From NCBI RefSeq assembly GCF_003858635.1, contig NZ_RQJO01000015.1, positions 248,001 through 312,000 of the forward strand: 64,000 bases of DNA, written 5' to 3'. Positions 8,301-16,950 of the stretch are shown one piece after another. The translations under genes and the position numbers were made by a program. Source of the stretch: Larkinella rosea. Lineage in GTDB: Bacteria; Bacteroidota; Bacteroidia; Cytophagales; Spirosomataceae. The notes under the pieces are model-generated. The model saw only the letters and a list, made by a program, of their open reading frames with translations, had not been told where the DNA came from and did not search any database. Position 1 is the stretch's first letter. Each line of letters opens with the position of its first letter.

Positions 8301-8834
8301 ATGAACAAATACACCATTTGCATATTCACGGAAAACACGATTGGGCTGCTCAATCGGATTACGATCATTTTCACCCGTCGGCGGATCAACATCGAGAGCC
8401 TGACGGTGTCGGAAACCGAACGGATGGGGGTTTCGCGGTTTACCATCGTCATCAAACACGATTCGCGGGAAGCCGTTGAGAAGCTCGTTCGCCAGATCCG
8501 CAAAATCATCGAAGTGATGGCGGTTTTTGGGTACCTGGACGACGAAATTGTCTCGAACGAAATCGCGCTGTTCAAGATCGAAACTCCGCTGGGCTCGAAG
8601 CCGCTGGACATTGAGTACATCAACAAGCACTTCAACGCCTGGGTGGTATACTGGCAGCTGGATTACGTCGTGATTGAAAAAACCGGGTCGGAGAAGGAGA
8701 TTTTTGAGTTTTTCAGTTACATCAAACCCCACGGCATTCTGGAGTTTGTGCGGTCGGGGCGGGTGGCGGTTGGCAAAACCGAGAAGGGACTTGTCGAGTA
8801 TTTGCCTGAATATGAGTGGGAGTATTATCTGTAG
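8301..8834 (+). CDS. ilvN: acetolactate synthase, small regulatory subunit
   Basis: This 177-residue protein is the regulatory subunit that activates IlvB and usually confers valine feedback inhibition. The N-terminal ACT domain (residues 1-75) begins with KYTICIFTENTIGLLNRI. The C-terminal domain of the family follows and ends in GLVEYLPEYEWEYYL. I use ATG 8301; an in-frame GTG at 8289 lies inside the palindromic repeat and is unlikely. The gene could equally be called ilvH; the two names mark isozymes in enteric bacteria and the distinction has little meaning here. Confidence 0.92.
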   Translation: MNKYTICIFTENTIGLLNRITIIFTRRRINIESLTVSETERMGVSRFTIVIKHDSREAVEKLVRQIRKIIEVMAVFGYLDDEIVSNEIALFKIETPLGSKPLDIEYINKHFNAWVVYWQLDYVVIEKTGSEKEIFEFFSYIKPHGILEFVRSGRVAVGKTEKGLVEYLPEYEWEYYL

Positions 8835-8868
8835 AAATGCGATATTTGCGGCCGGATAACTCAATTAC

Positions 8869-10008
8869 ATGCAACAATTACCGTCTTTAGCCGCACCGAT
8901 TGACAAATTTGAACAACGACTGGCTGTTTTTTTCGATAACCGGTTCTGGAAAATTCGATTGATCAGCCTGACGCTTTTGATTTCGATTGGGAGCCTGATG
9001 TTGCTGAACAGTATTTTTATCGACCGAGGGTTTCGCTATTTATACGAAGAAATACGCCATCCGGGTTTGCTGGACGGTTTTTTCTGGGACGATATCATTC
9101 GGCAAAGCGGTCATATGTTTGAGCCGAATACCTACGAACCGGGAACGCACGAAGCCAACCAGACGTTCCGGCTGATCATTCCGCTGCTGGTTCATTTTTT
9201 TCGGCTGGGCGTGGCAAAGCTGTACATTCTACAGTTGGGGCTGGGGCTGGTTTTTGTGTGGGCAGTGACCGGAATCGCTCAAAAAATTTTACAGGACAAA
9301 ATCCTGACGTTTTATTTTCTGACGGGCTTTACCGGTATTTACGCCGGTGTCGCCTTTTTTATCAATTACTTTGGTCATTGCGACGGATATGTATTCTGTT
9401 TCATGGCTTTAGCGCTGTATTTCCGAAATCCGCTGCTGGTGATTGTGTTCTCACAGCTGGCGTTCTGGTGCGACGAGCGGGCGTTGATCAACTCGTCGTA
9501 CATCGGTTTGTGGTATGCCTTGCCGATTCTGAAAACCGTCATCAAAACCCGGAAGTTCGACCTCCGGCAGATTCCGGCTCCGCTGGTGGCGCTGGTTGTG
9601 AGCGTTCTGATTTATGGCGGACTTCGGAAATGGCTGGAACTGACATACGGCATGAAAATCGGACACGATGCGTCGTGGTCGGCCCGGACGCTGGCCTGGA
9701 GCATGAGTTACGTGGGCGATAAAATGGCGCGGGGGCTGGAAGGCATGTGGCTCGTTCTGCTGGTGGCTTTCTGGGCGCTGGCGGTTCGGCGGCAGTGGCT
9801 CGAACTGGTGTTGCTGGGCGGAGCCTGGCTGCTGACAATGGTCGTTGCGGTTTTGGTAGCCGACGGCACGCGATCGCTTTCGTTTGGGTTCATGGCGTTC
9901 TTTTTTGCGCTGGCGATTCTGCACCGGTACCTGACCCGCAATCAGTTACGGTACGTTTTGTTGAGCAGTGCGGTTATTTCGCTGATGTATTCAATTAGTT
10001 TTCCATAA
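8869..10008 (+). CDS. polytopic membrane protein of unknown function inside the ilv operon
   Basis: I do not recognise this 379-residue protein. It starts with a short polar N-terminus, then has about nine or ten hydrophobic segments (for example residues 30-48, 100-115, 122-137, 145-185, 215-238, 290-305 and 310-375). The loop after the first helix is acidic and aromatic-rich and contains WDDIIRQSGHMFEPNTYEP. The layout resembles polytopic glycosyltransferase-C or mannosyltransferase-type proteins, but no diagnostic motif is clear. It lies 34 nt after ilvN and 38 nt before ilvC, so it is co-transcribed with branched-chain amino acid genes. It might be a transporter or an unrelated passenger; neither is supported by a motif. 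Confidence 0.7.
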   Translation: MQQLPSLAAPIDKFEQRLAVFFDNRFWKIRLISLTLLISIGSLMLLNSIFIDRGFRYLYEEIRHPGLLDGFFWDDIIRQSGHMFEPNTYEPGTHEANQTFRLIIPLLVHFFRLGVAKLYILQLGLGLVFVWAVTGIAQKILQDKILTFYFLTGFTGIYAGVAFFINYFGHCDGYVFCFMALALYFRNPLLVIVFSQLAFWCDERALINSSYIGLWYALPILKTVIKTRKFDLRQIPAPLVALVVSVLIYGGLRKWLELTYGMKIGHDASWSARTLAWSMSYVGDKMARGLEGMWLVLLVAFWALAVRRQWLELVLLGGAWLLTMVVAVLVADGTRSLSFGFMAFFFALAILHRYLTRNQLRYVLLSSAVISLMYSISFP

Positions 10009-10046
10009 TCAGTAATCAATTTCAATTCAAATAAACCAGTCAAACA

Positions 10047-11090
10047 ATGGCAAAAATTAACTTCGGCGGAGTTGAAGAAGAAGTCGTAACCCGCGAAGAA
10101 TTTCCTCTCGAAAAAGCCAGAGAATTCCTCAAAGACGAAGTCATCGCCGTCATCGGTTACGGTGTTCAGGGCCCCGGCCAGTCGCTGAATATGCGCGACA
10201 ATGGTTTCAATGTAATTGTTGGCCAACGCAAAGGCAAAACCTACGACAAAGCCGTTCGGGATGGATGGGTGCCGGGTGAAACCTTGTTTGAAATTGAAGA
10301 AGCCCTCGAAAAAGGAACCATTATCTGTTTTCTGCTGTCGGATGCTGCTCAGATTGAGCTGTGGCCGACTGTAAAAAGCCACCTGACTGCCGGTAAAGCC
10401 CTGTATTTCTCGCACGGTTTCGGCGTTACGTACAAAGAACAAACCGGTATTGTTCCGCCCGCCGATGTCGATGTATTCCTGGTTGCTCCGAAAGGTTCCG
10501 GAACGTCATTGCGCCGGATGTTTGTGGAAGGCAAAGGCTTGAACTCCAGCTTCGCCATTTATCAGGATGCTACCGGACGCGCCCGTCAACGCGCGATTGC
10601 GATGGGGATTGGTGTTGGTTCCGGTTACCTGTTCGAAACGAATTTCTATAAAGAAGTAACCTCTGATCTAACCGGCGAACGCGGTACGCTGATGGGCGCC
10701 ATTCAGGGTATTTTTGCCGCTCAGTACGACGTGCTGCGTGCCAACGGCCACTCGCCTTCGGAAGCATTCAACGAAACCGTTGAAGAACTGACGCAGTCGC
10801 TGATGCCGCTCGTGGCCGAAAACGGCATGGACTGGATGTACGCCAACTGCTCGACGACCGCTCAGCGGGGCGCTCTGGACTGGTGGAAACCGTTCCGGGA
10901 TGCGACCAAACCGGTTTTTGAACAATTGTACAATTCTGTAAAAGCGGGCGAGCAAGCCAATATTTCGATCACCCGCAACTCACAGCCGGATTACCGCGAA
11001 AAACTGGAAGAAGAACTGAAGGAACTGCGCGAGTCGGAAATGTGGCGGGCCGGTACTGCCGTTCGTAGCCTGCGGCCAGAGCGGAACTAG
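10047..11090 (+). CDS. ilvC: ketol-acid reductoisomerase
   Basis: IlvC performs the alkyl migration and reduction of acetolactate or acetohydroxybutyrate. The 347-residue length fits class I enzymes. The Rossmann motif GYGVQG is at 37-42. The cofactor loop GQRKGKTYDKA at 59-69 is basic, which favours NADPH. The catalytic His is near 123 (YFSHGFGV), and the magnesium ligands Asp 207 and Glu 211 lie in TSDLTGERGTLMGAIQ. It is co-transcribed with the rest of the ilv-leu operon. A 117-nt gap with a G-rich inverted repeat separates it from ilvA. Confidence 0.95.
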   Translation: MAKINFGGVEEEVVTREEFPLEKAREFLKDEVIAVIGYGVQGPGQSLNMRDNGFNVIVGQRKGKTYDKAVRDGWVPGETLFEIEEALEKGTIICFLLSDAAQIELWPTVKSHLTAGKALYFSHGFGVTYKEQTGIVPPADVDVFLVAPKGSGTSLRRMFVEGKGLNSSFAIYQDATGRARQRAIAMGIGVGSGYLFETNFYKEVTSDLTGERGTLMGAIQGIFAAQYDVLRANGHSPSEAFNETVEELTQSLMPLVAENGMDWMYANCSTTAQRGALDWWKPFRDATKPVFEQLYNSVKAGEQANISITRNSQPDYREKLEEELKELRESEMWRAGTAVRSLRPERN

Positions 11091-11097
11091 AGCACCC

Positions 11098-11184
11098 GGG
11101 TTGGGGAGTTGGGGGCATATTTTAAAGTATTCGGCAATTTGAGTAACTTTAATGTCCCATACCAGCTCCTGAACTCCCCAATCC
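11098..11184. repeat. imperfect inverted repeat with G-runs between ilvC and ilvA
   Basis: GGGTTGGGGAGTT (11098-11110) and its reverse complement with one mismatch (11172-11184) flank an AT-rich 61-nt loop. The same GGAGTTGGGGG string occurs at about 53771-53781 next to another repeat. It may form an intercistronic hairpin that tunes ilvC and ilvA levels; no U-run suggests termination. Confidence 0.4.
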
Positions 11185-11207
11185 TTACACAGTAAAACTT
11201 TTGAAAC

Positions 11208-12476
11208 GTGGTAGAAGCGGAGAAAAAAATAACCTTTCCGGACGTAGACAACATCTATCTGGCGGCTGATCGGTTGCGGGGCGTGGCCGTGCATACGCCT
11301 TTGCAGGAAAACCTGAACCTGTCGGATAAATACGGTGCCACTATTTTTCTGAAGAGGGAAGATTTGCAGGTTGTGCGTTCCTATAAGATTCGGGGGGCCT
11401 ACAACAAAATGGCAAGTCTACCCGCCGAAGCGCTGGCGAAAGGCGTCGTTTGCGCCAGTGCGGGAAATCATGCCCAGGGGCTGGCCTACGCCTGTCGCAA
11501 AATGGCCGTCAAAGGTATTATTTTCATGCCGACGACTACGCCCAACCAGAAAGTAAAACAGGTCAAGCTTTTCGGAAAAGAGTTTGTGGAGGTGGTTCTG
11601 ACCGGCGACACCTATGACGACGCCTACAATGCCGCCATGGAATACGTCAATGCGCACGATAGTACGTTTGTGCATCCATTCGACGATTTGCAGGTCATGG
11701 AAGGACAGGGAACGGTGGGTCTGGAGATTTTCAAGGACTCCAATTTCAAAATCGATTACCTGTTGATGGCCATTGGCGGGGGCGGTTTGGCCTCCGGCGT
11801 ATCGACGGTTTTCCGGCAGTTGAGCCCCAGAACGAAACTGATTGGTGTAGAACCGCTGGGGTCGCCGTCGATGAAAGTGTCGATTGACGAAGGCCATATC
11901 ATTGCCCTGGATGAAATTGACAAATTCGTTGATGGAGCTGCGGTGAAACGCCCCGGCAATACGACGTTTGAAATTTGCCGGCAAAACCTCGACCGGGTTA
12001 TTCTGATCCCGGAAGGAAAAGTCTGCACGACCATTCTTCAATTATACAACGAAGACGCGATTGTTGCCGAACCAGCCGGAGCATTGACCATTGCCGCGCT
12101 GGATTTTCTGAAAGACGAAATCAAAGGTAAAAACGTGGTTTGTCTGGTCAGTGGGGGCAATAACGACATTACGCGGACGGAAGAAATCAAGGAGCGGTCG
12201 TTGCTGTATGAAGGTCTGAAGCATTATTTCATCATCCGGTTTCCACAGCGGGCTGGTGCGATGCGTGAGTTTCTGGATGGCGTTCTGGGCGAAACCGACG
12301 ACATTACGTTGTTTGAATATTCCAAGAAAACCAACCGCGAACGCGGCCCGGCCTTAGTCGGAATTGAACTGAAATACAAAGCGGATTTTGAACCCCTGCT
12401 AAAACGCATGCAGGACGCCAAAATCCAGTTTGAATACCTGAACGACAAACCGGATTTGTTTGAGTTTTTGATTTGA
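11208..12476 (+). CDS. ilvA: threonine dehydratase, biosynthetic
   Basis: IlvA deaminates threonine to 2-oxobutyrate, the committed step to isoleucine. The 422-residue protein has the PLP lysine at 60 (RSYKIRGAYNKM), the CASAGNHAQGLAY substrate loop and the glycine-rich VSGGNND near 318. A single ACT-like regulatory domain occupies about residues 330-422, as in the B. subtilis enzyme and unlike the two-lobed 514-residue E. coli form. The start is GTG at 11208, since no ATG occurs before residue 68. Isoleucine inhibition through the ACT-like domain is likely (family knowledge). The MNT/HEPN pair follows 12 nt downstream. Confidence 0.93.
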   Translation: MVEAEKKITFPDVDNIYLAADRLRGVAVHTPLQENLNLSDKYGATIFLKREDLQVVRSYKIRGAYNKMASLPAEALAKGVVCASAGNHAQGLAYACRKMAVKGIIFMPTTTPNQKVKQVKLFGKEFVEVVLTGDTYDDAYNAAMEYVNAHDSTFVHPFDDLQVMEGQGTVGLEIFKDSNFKIDYLLMAIGGGGLASGVSTVFRQLSPRTKLIGVEPLGSPSMKVSIDEGHIIALDEIDKFVDGAAVKRPGNTTFEICRQNLDRVILIPEGKVCTTILQLYNEDAIVAEPAGALTIAALDFLKDEIKGKNVVCLVSGGNNDITRTEEIKERSLLYEGLKHYFIIRFPQRAGAMREFLDGVLGETDDITLFEYSKKTNRERGPALVGIELKYKADFEPLLKRMQDAKIQFEYLNDKPDLFEFLI

Positions 12477-12488
12477 TCGTCAGCTGCT

Positions 12489-12806
12489 ATGAAAACCGCT
12501 GTTCAGAGTAAGGAGCAAGTGATGGAACGTATTGAGTCCCACCAATCTGCTTTGAAACAGTTTGGAGCCGCCCGCCTGGGGTTATTTGGATCGTTTGTCC
12601 GTGACCAGCAGAAAGAAGAGAGTGATATTGATTTGGTGGTTGAATTTCAGGAGGGGAAAAAGACGTTCAAAAATTTTATGAAACTGGCTGATTACCTGGA
12701 ATTGTTGATGCATCGAAAGATTGATTTATTGACATGGGAAGGAATGGCCAATTTTGTAAAACAGGAAGTAGAAAAAGAGGTTGAATATGTCCCGTTCAAC
12801 AGTTGA
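12489..12806 (+). CDS. MNT-type nucleotidyltransferase, MntA-like antitoxin
   Basis: A small nucleotidyltransferase of 105 residues. It contains the exact MntA signature GS-X10-DXD: GS at 34-35 (LFGSFVRD) and DID at 46-48. In the studied HepT/MntA systems this enzyme transfers AMP groups to a tyrosine of the HEPN toxin and neutralises it. The next gene is a HEPN protein whose start overlaps this gene by 20 nt, the usual order for the pair. It begins 12 nt after ilvA and is visibly more AT-rich than the surrounding ilv and leu genes, which suggests acquisition by transfer. The antitoxin role is inferred from family and pairing. Confidence 0.85.
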   Translation: MKTAVQSKEQVMERIESHQSALKQFGAARLGLFGSFVRDQQKEESDIDLVVEFQEGKKTFKNFMKLADYLELLMHRKIDLLTWEGMANFVKQEVEKEVEYVPFNS

Positions 12807-13137
12807 ATTTCTACGACATATTCAGCAGGAATTGACTTACATTCTGAGTCGGTCTGAAAGTCTGACTTATGAAGAATTTAGTACAAACGCTGACCTGACT
12901 CGTGCCTTCGTCCGAAGCCTTGAAATTGTCGGCGAAGCCTGTAAGAATATTCCCGATGAAGTGCGGTACACGTATCTTCAATTTGATTGGAAAGGTTTTG
13001 CTCAATTAAGAGACCGACTAATCCATCATTACTGGGGAATTGATTATGAAATTATCTGGAATGCAATTCAAACTGAAATTCCAGATAATAAAGCGTGGAT
13101 AGATTTTATTATCGAGCAAGAAGAAAGTAATTTATGA
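12787..13137 (+). CDS. HEPN (DUF86) protein, HepT-like toxin
   Basis: This 116-residue helical protein is of the DUF86/HepT family. Residues 75-82, RDRLIHHY, match the RX4HXY motif that forms the HEPN ribonuclease active site; the tyrosine is the AMP acceptor in characterised pairs. HepT toxins cleave RNA, tRNA in one studied case. I start at ATG 12787; an in-frame TTG six nt upstream is less likely. The stop codon overlaps the leuC start as ATGA (13134-13137), so leuC translation is probably coupled to toxin translation. Base composition is AT-rich relative to leuC. Activity as a toxin is inferred, but all active-site residues are intact. Confidence 0.85.
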   Translation: MSRSTVEFLRHIQQELTYILSRSESLTYEEFSTNADLTRAFVRSLEIVGEACKNIPDEVRYTYLQFDWKGFAQLRDRLIHHYWGIDYEIIWNAIQTEIPDNKAWIDFIIEQEESNL

Positions 13138-14537
13138 ATCAGCCCACAACACTGTTTGATAAAATCTGGGACGCCCACGTCGTCAAGGCGATGGACGGCG
13201 GACCGGATGCGGTTTTTATCGACCGGCATTTTATTCACGAAGTCACCAGCCCCCAGGCTTTCGACGGGTTGCGGAAGCGGGGCATCGGGGTCTTCAACAT
13301 TAGCCGCACCACGGCCACCGCGGATCACAACGTACCGACAAAAGACCAGCATCTGCCCATCAAAGAGGCTCTTTCGCGTCACCAGGTGGAAACCTTACGG
13401 AAGAACTGCGCGGAATTTGGCATTGAATTATACGATCTGGGGCATCCGTTTCAGGGCATTGTTCACATTATCGGCCCTGAACTGGGCCTGACGTTGCCGG
13501 GCATGACCATCGTTTGTGGCGACAGCCACACCAGCACCCACGGTGCCTTGGGCAACGTAGCGTTTGGGATCGGAACCAGCGAAGTGGAGCAGGTTCTGGC
13601 GACGCAGTGCATTCTGCAATACAAGCCCAAACGGATGCGGATCAACATCAATGGGCAATTGGGAAAAGGCGTTACCTCGAAAGACATTATTTTATACGTA
13701 ATCGCGCAAATTTCGGCAAGCGGAGCCACCGGTTATTTCGTAGAATACGCGGGCGATACAATCCGTGGCCTGTCGATGGAAGCCCGGATGACGATCTGCA
13801 ACATGAGCATCGAAATGGGGGCGCGTGGAGGACTGATTGCTCCTGACGAAATCACGTTCGAGTACATTCGCGGACGGCGGTTTGCGCCCCAGGGCGAAGC
13901 GTTCGACCAGGCCGTTGAACACTGGCGGACGCTGAAAACCGATGAAGGTGCCGAGTTTGATCTGGAATTGAACTACAACGCCGAAGACATCGGACCGATG
14001 ATTACGTACGGAACCAATCCTGGAATGGGCATTGCCGTAGACAGTCACGTGCCGAATCTAAGTGAAATACCGCAGAGTGAACTGGCTTCCTACACGAAGT
14101 CACTGGCGTATATGGGCTTGGAACCGGGTATGGAATTGATCGGAAAACCGGTCGATTACGTATTCATCGGTTCCTGTACGAACGCCAGAATTGAGGATTT
14201 GCGAACGGTGGCTGAGTTTGTGAAAGGCAAAACAAAAGCCGAGGGGGTGGAAGTCTGGATTGTGCCGGGCTCCGTCCAGGTTTCGAATCAGGCCAAAGCC
14301 GAAGGGTTGGATCAGGTCTTTCTCCGCGCCGGTTTTGAACTCCGCGAACCGGGTTGTTCGGCCTGTCTGGGGATGAACGAGGACAAGGTCCCGGCGGGAA
14401 AATACTGCATTTCGACCTCCAATCGCAACTTTGAAGGTCGTCAGGGCCAGGGCGCGCGGACGTTCCTCGCCAGCCCGATCATGGCGGCTGCCGCGGCAGT
14501 GACCGGGAAAGTAACGGATGTGAGAGAACTGGTGTAA
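13134..14537 (+). CDS. leuC: 3-isopropylmalate dehydratase, large subunit
   Basis: With LeuD it isomerises 2-isopropylmalate to 3-isopropylmalate through a [4Fe-4S] cluster. The 467-residue protein has the three cluster cysteines at 348 (GSCTNARI), 408 and 411 (CSACLGMN), matching the E. coli spacing. The N-terminal sequence has [16 protein letters not shown] and the substrate-binding segment [13 protein letters not shown] at 128-140. The start overlaps the HEPN gene by 4 nt. Unlike the usual leuC-leuD tandem, two small genes separate it from leuD. Confidence 0.96.
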   Translation: MNQPTTLFDKIWDAHVVKAMDGGPDAVFIDRHFIHEVTSPQAFDGLRKRGIGVFNISRTTATADHNVPTKDQHLPIKEALSRHQVETLRKNCAEFGIELYDLGHPFQGIVHIIGPELGLTLPGMTIVCGDSHTSTHGALGNVAFGIGTSEVEQVLATQCILQYKPKRMRININGQLGKGVTSKDIILYVIAQISASGATGYFVEYAGDTIRGLSMEARMTICNMSIEMGARGGLIAPDEITFEYIRGRRFAPQGEAFDQAVEHWRTLKTDEGAEFDLELNYNAEDIGPMITYGTNPGMGIAVDSHVPNLSEIPQSELASYTKSLAYMGLEPGMELIGKPVDYVFIGSCTNARIEDLRTVAEFVKGKTKAEGVEVWIVPGSVQVSNQAKAEGLDQVFLRAGFELREPGCSACLGMNEDKVPAGKYCISTSNRNFEGRQGQGARTFLASPIMAAAAAVTGKVTDVRELV

Positions 14538-14549
14538 AAGAAAACCACA

Positions 14550-14795
14550 ATGCAGGACGAACAAATATTGCAACGTATTGAGACGAATCCGGAAGTGCTG
14601 GTTGGCAAACCGGTTATTCGGGGCACCCGTTTGTCTGTGCAGTTCATTCTTAATTTGTTGGGACACGGTGAGAGTATCGAGTCGATTCTGCAGGAATACG
14701 ATTACATCAATCGCGAGGATATTCAAGCGTGTTTATTATTTGCAAACCGGGTGTTAGACGATAATATGTTTATGCCGTTAGCCAAATCGGCATAA
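14550..14795 (+). CDS. DUF433 protein, putative antitoxin
   Basis: This 81-residue protein shows the DUF433 core: GKPVIRGTRLSV at about 23-34, then GESIESILQEYDYINREDIQAC. DUF433 proteins carry a helix-turn-helix-like fold and are commonly paired with DUF5615 PIN-like proteins in predicted type II toxin-antitoxin loci. It starts 12 nt after leuC, and its stop shares one base with the start of the DUF5615 gene (14795). Function as an antitoxin and autoregulator is inferred from the pairing. Confidence 0.85.
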   Translation: MQDEQILQRIETNPEVLVGKPVIRGTRLSVQFILNLLGHGESIESILQEYDYINREDIQACLLFANRVLDDNMFMPLAKSA

Positions 14796-15157
14796 TGAAA
14801 TTTATAGTTGATGAGTGTACTGGCCCGCGTGTCGCTGATTGGTTAATCGAAAAAGGATTTGACGTTTTTTCCGTTTTCAGACAAGGAAGGGGAATGAAAG
14901 ACATACAAATTTTACAAAAGGCAACCGAAGAACAACGAATAATAATAACCAACGACCGGGATTTTGGCGAATTGATATTCAAAACCGGTCTGCCACATAA
15001 AGGTGTCATTTTTATGCGGTTGAAGGATGAAACATCAGGCAATAAAGTGGAGATCTTGTCGCGCTTTTTTGAAACGAATATAGACTTGATAAATAATGTA
15101 AACTTTATCGTAGTCACGGAGGAGTCGATTAGAGTTCGAATGATAAGAAAAGTATGA
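14795..15157 (+). CDS. DUF5615 PIN-like protein, putative toxin
   Basis: The 120-residue protein begins [16 protein letters not shown] and has [14 protein letters not shown] at about 49-62, the two acidic motifs of the DUF5615/Mut7-C-like PIN fold. PIN-domain toxins are metal-dependent RNases, and the Asp and Glu residues are present here. It overlaps DUF433 by one base and overlaps the leuD start by 4 nt (ATGA at 15154-15157). Like the MNT/HEPN pair it is AT-rich compared with the leu genes. Toxicity is predicted, not shown; catalytic-looking residues are intact. Confidence 0.82.
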   Translation: MKFIVDECTGPRVADWLIEKGFDVFSVFRQGRGMKDIQILQKATEEQRIIITNDRDFGELIFKTGLPHKGVIFMRLKDETSGNKVEILSRFFETNIDLINNVNFIVVTEESIRVRMIRKV

Positions 15158-15753
15158 GCAAAGAAACCATGCATAAACTCGTCTCGACGGCGGCTCCGCT
15201 GCCGATTGAGAACATCGATACGGACCAGATCATCCCGGCGCGGTTCCTGAAAGCCACCACGCGCGAAGGCTTTGGCGATAACTTGTTCCGCGACTGGCGG
15301 TACAACGGCGACGATACGCCCAAAACCGATTTTGTCCTGAACAATCCAACCTACGCCGGAGCCAAAATTCTGGTAGCAGGCAAGAATTTCGGCATGGGTT
15401 CCAGCCGGGAACACGCGGCCTGGGCGCTGCACGACTACGGTTTTAAAGTGGTGATCTCCAGCTTTTTCGCCGATATTTTTCGGAATAATTCGCTCAATAA
15501 CTTCGTGTTACCCGCCCAGGTTTCAGATGCGTTTCTGGCGGAAATCTTCAAAGCCATCGAAGCCGATTCGCAAACCGAAATCACCGTCGATCTGGTCAAT
15601 CAGGAAATCGTGCTGGAAAACGGTCTGAAAGAATCATTCGCCATCAACGCCTATAAAAAACAGTGCCTGATGAACGGGTATGACGACATTGATTACCTGT
15701 TGAGTTTAAGTGAAGAAGTTAAAAAATTCGATCTAGCCCATACTAATTTTTGA
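15154..15753 (+). CDS. leuD: 3-isopropylmalate dehydratase, small subunit
   Basis: This is the 199-residue partner of LeuC. Family sequences are [15 protein letters not shown] near residues 14-28, [17 protein letters not shown] in the middle, and [15 protein letters not shown]. These contribute substrate-binding residues to the shared active site. It begins inside the stop of the DUF5615 gene (4-nt overlap), so leuD depends on ribosomes that translated the toxin-like gene, or on re-initiation. An 86-nt gap follows before leuB. Confidence 0.95.
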   Translation: MSKETMHKLVSTAAPLPIENIDTDQIIPARFLKATTREGFGDNLFRDWRYNGDDTPKTDFVLNNPTYAGAKILVAGKNFGMGSSREHAAWALHDYGFKVVISSFFADIFRNNSLNNFVLPAQVSDAFLAEIFKAIEADSQTEITVDLVNQEIVLENGLKESFAINAYKKQCLMNGYDDIDYLLSLSEEVKKFDLAHTNF

Positions 15754-15824
15754 TTGAGCGATTGAGTGAATAATCTGCCGGATTCTTAGCTCCCTGTTCA
15801 CTAAATCACTAAACCGCTCATTCA
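15751..15824. repeat. degenerate inverted repeat between leuD and leuB
   Basis: TGATTGAGCGATTGAGTGAA (15751-15770) is mirrored imperfectly by the segment 15797-15824, which reads as CTAAATCACT and CCGCTCATTCA units. The motif is built from short GATTGAG/TCACT units. It could be a decayed palindromic element or an intercistronic hairpin. I see no gene in it. Confidence 0.3.
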
Positions 15825-15839
15825 CACATTGAAAGAGGA

Positions 15840-16910
15840 ATGAAGAAACACATTGTAGTCATCGCCGGCGACGGCATTGGTCAGGAAGTAACAACCGTTG
15901 GGAAACAGGTTTTGGACCGGATTGCGGAAAAGTTCGGCCACGAGTTCACGTACGACGAAGCGCTGATTGGTCACGCGGCCATCGAAGCCACGGGGAATCC
16001 GCTGCCCGAAGAAACCGTTACCAAATCGAAGCAGTCGGATGCCATCCTGTTTGGCGCGGTCGGCCACCCGAAATACGACAACGATCCGTCGGCCAAAGTC
16101 CGGCCCGAACAGGGTTTGCTGGGTATTCGGAAAGCTCTCGGTCTGTATGCCAATCTGCGGCCCATCAAGCTGTTTGATGAGTTGTTGCATTCGTCGAGCA
16201 TCAAGCCGGAGTTTCTGCAAGGAGCTGACATTCTGTTCTTTCGCGAGTTGACGGGCGATGTGTATTTTGGCGAAAAAGGCCGTAAAGACGATGGAAATAC
16301 CGCCTATGACCTGATGATCTACAGCCGCTACGAAGTCGAACGAATTGCGGTTAAGGCGTTTGATGCGGCCATGACCCGCCGGAAAAAACTGTGCTCGGTC
16401 GATAAAGCCAACGTGCTGGAATCGTCCCGGTTGTGGCGCGAAGTGGTGCAGGAAGTGGCCAAACGGTATCCGGAAGTCGAGGTCGAGCACCAGTTTATCG
16501 ATGCCGCTGCGATGTTGCTGATCAAAGATCCGCGCCGGTTCGACGTGGTCGTAACGGGCAACCTGTTCGGCGATATTCTGACGGACGAAGCTTCGCAGAT
16601 TGCCGGTTCAATGGGCATGCTGGCGTCGGCATCGGTGGGCGACACCACCGGTTTGTACGAACCCATTCACGGGTCGGCGCACGACATTACGGGCAAAGGC
16701 GTTGCCAATCCGCTGGCGTCGGTGTTGTCAGCGGCTCTGATGCTGGACATTTCGTTTGGGATGAAAGCCGAGGCTGAAGCCGTGGTCGATGCGGTCGATC
16801 AGGTATTGAAAGCCGGTTTCCGCACCCGCGACATTGCGGATGCCAACACGCCGAAAGACCTGATTTTAGGGACGGAAGCAATGGGAAAGCAATTACTTTC
16901 CAAACTTTGA
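15840..16910 (+). CDS. leuB: 3-isopropylmalate dehydrogenase
   Basis: LeuB oxidises and decarboxylates 3-isopropylmalate to 2-ketoisocaproate with NAD+. The 356-residue protein shows [10 protein letters not shown] at the N-terminus, the loop [31 protein letters not shown], and the metal-binding region [23 protein letters not shown] split over about 238-262. An AGAGGA sequence 4-10 nt before the ATG is one of the better Shine-Dalgarno matches in the window. It is followed after 40 nt by leuA. Confidence 0.96.
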   Translation: MKKHIVVIAGDGIGQEVTTVGKQVLDRIAEKFGHEFTYDEALIGHAAIEATGNPLPEETVTKSKQSDAILFGAVGHPKYDNDPSAKVRPEQGLLGIRKALGLYANLRPIKLFDELLHSSSIKPEFLQGADILFFRELTGDVYFGEKGRKDDGNTAYDLMIYSRYEVERIAVKAFDAAMTRRKKLCSVDKANVLESSRLWREVVQEVAKRYPEVEVEHQFIDAAAMLLIKDPRRFDVVVTGNLFGDILTDEASQIAGSMGMLASASVGDTTGLYEPIHGSAHDITGKGVANPLASVLSAALMLDISFGMKAEAEAVVDAVDQVLKAGFRTRDIADANTPKDLILGTEAMGKQLLSKL

Positions 16911-16950
16911 TTACGCGAGAAATTCTATCCAATTTACTCTTTTACGAACC

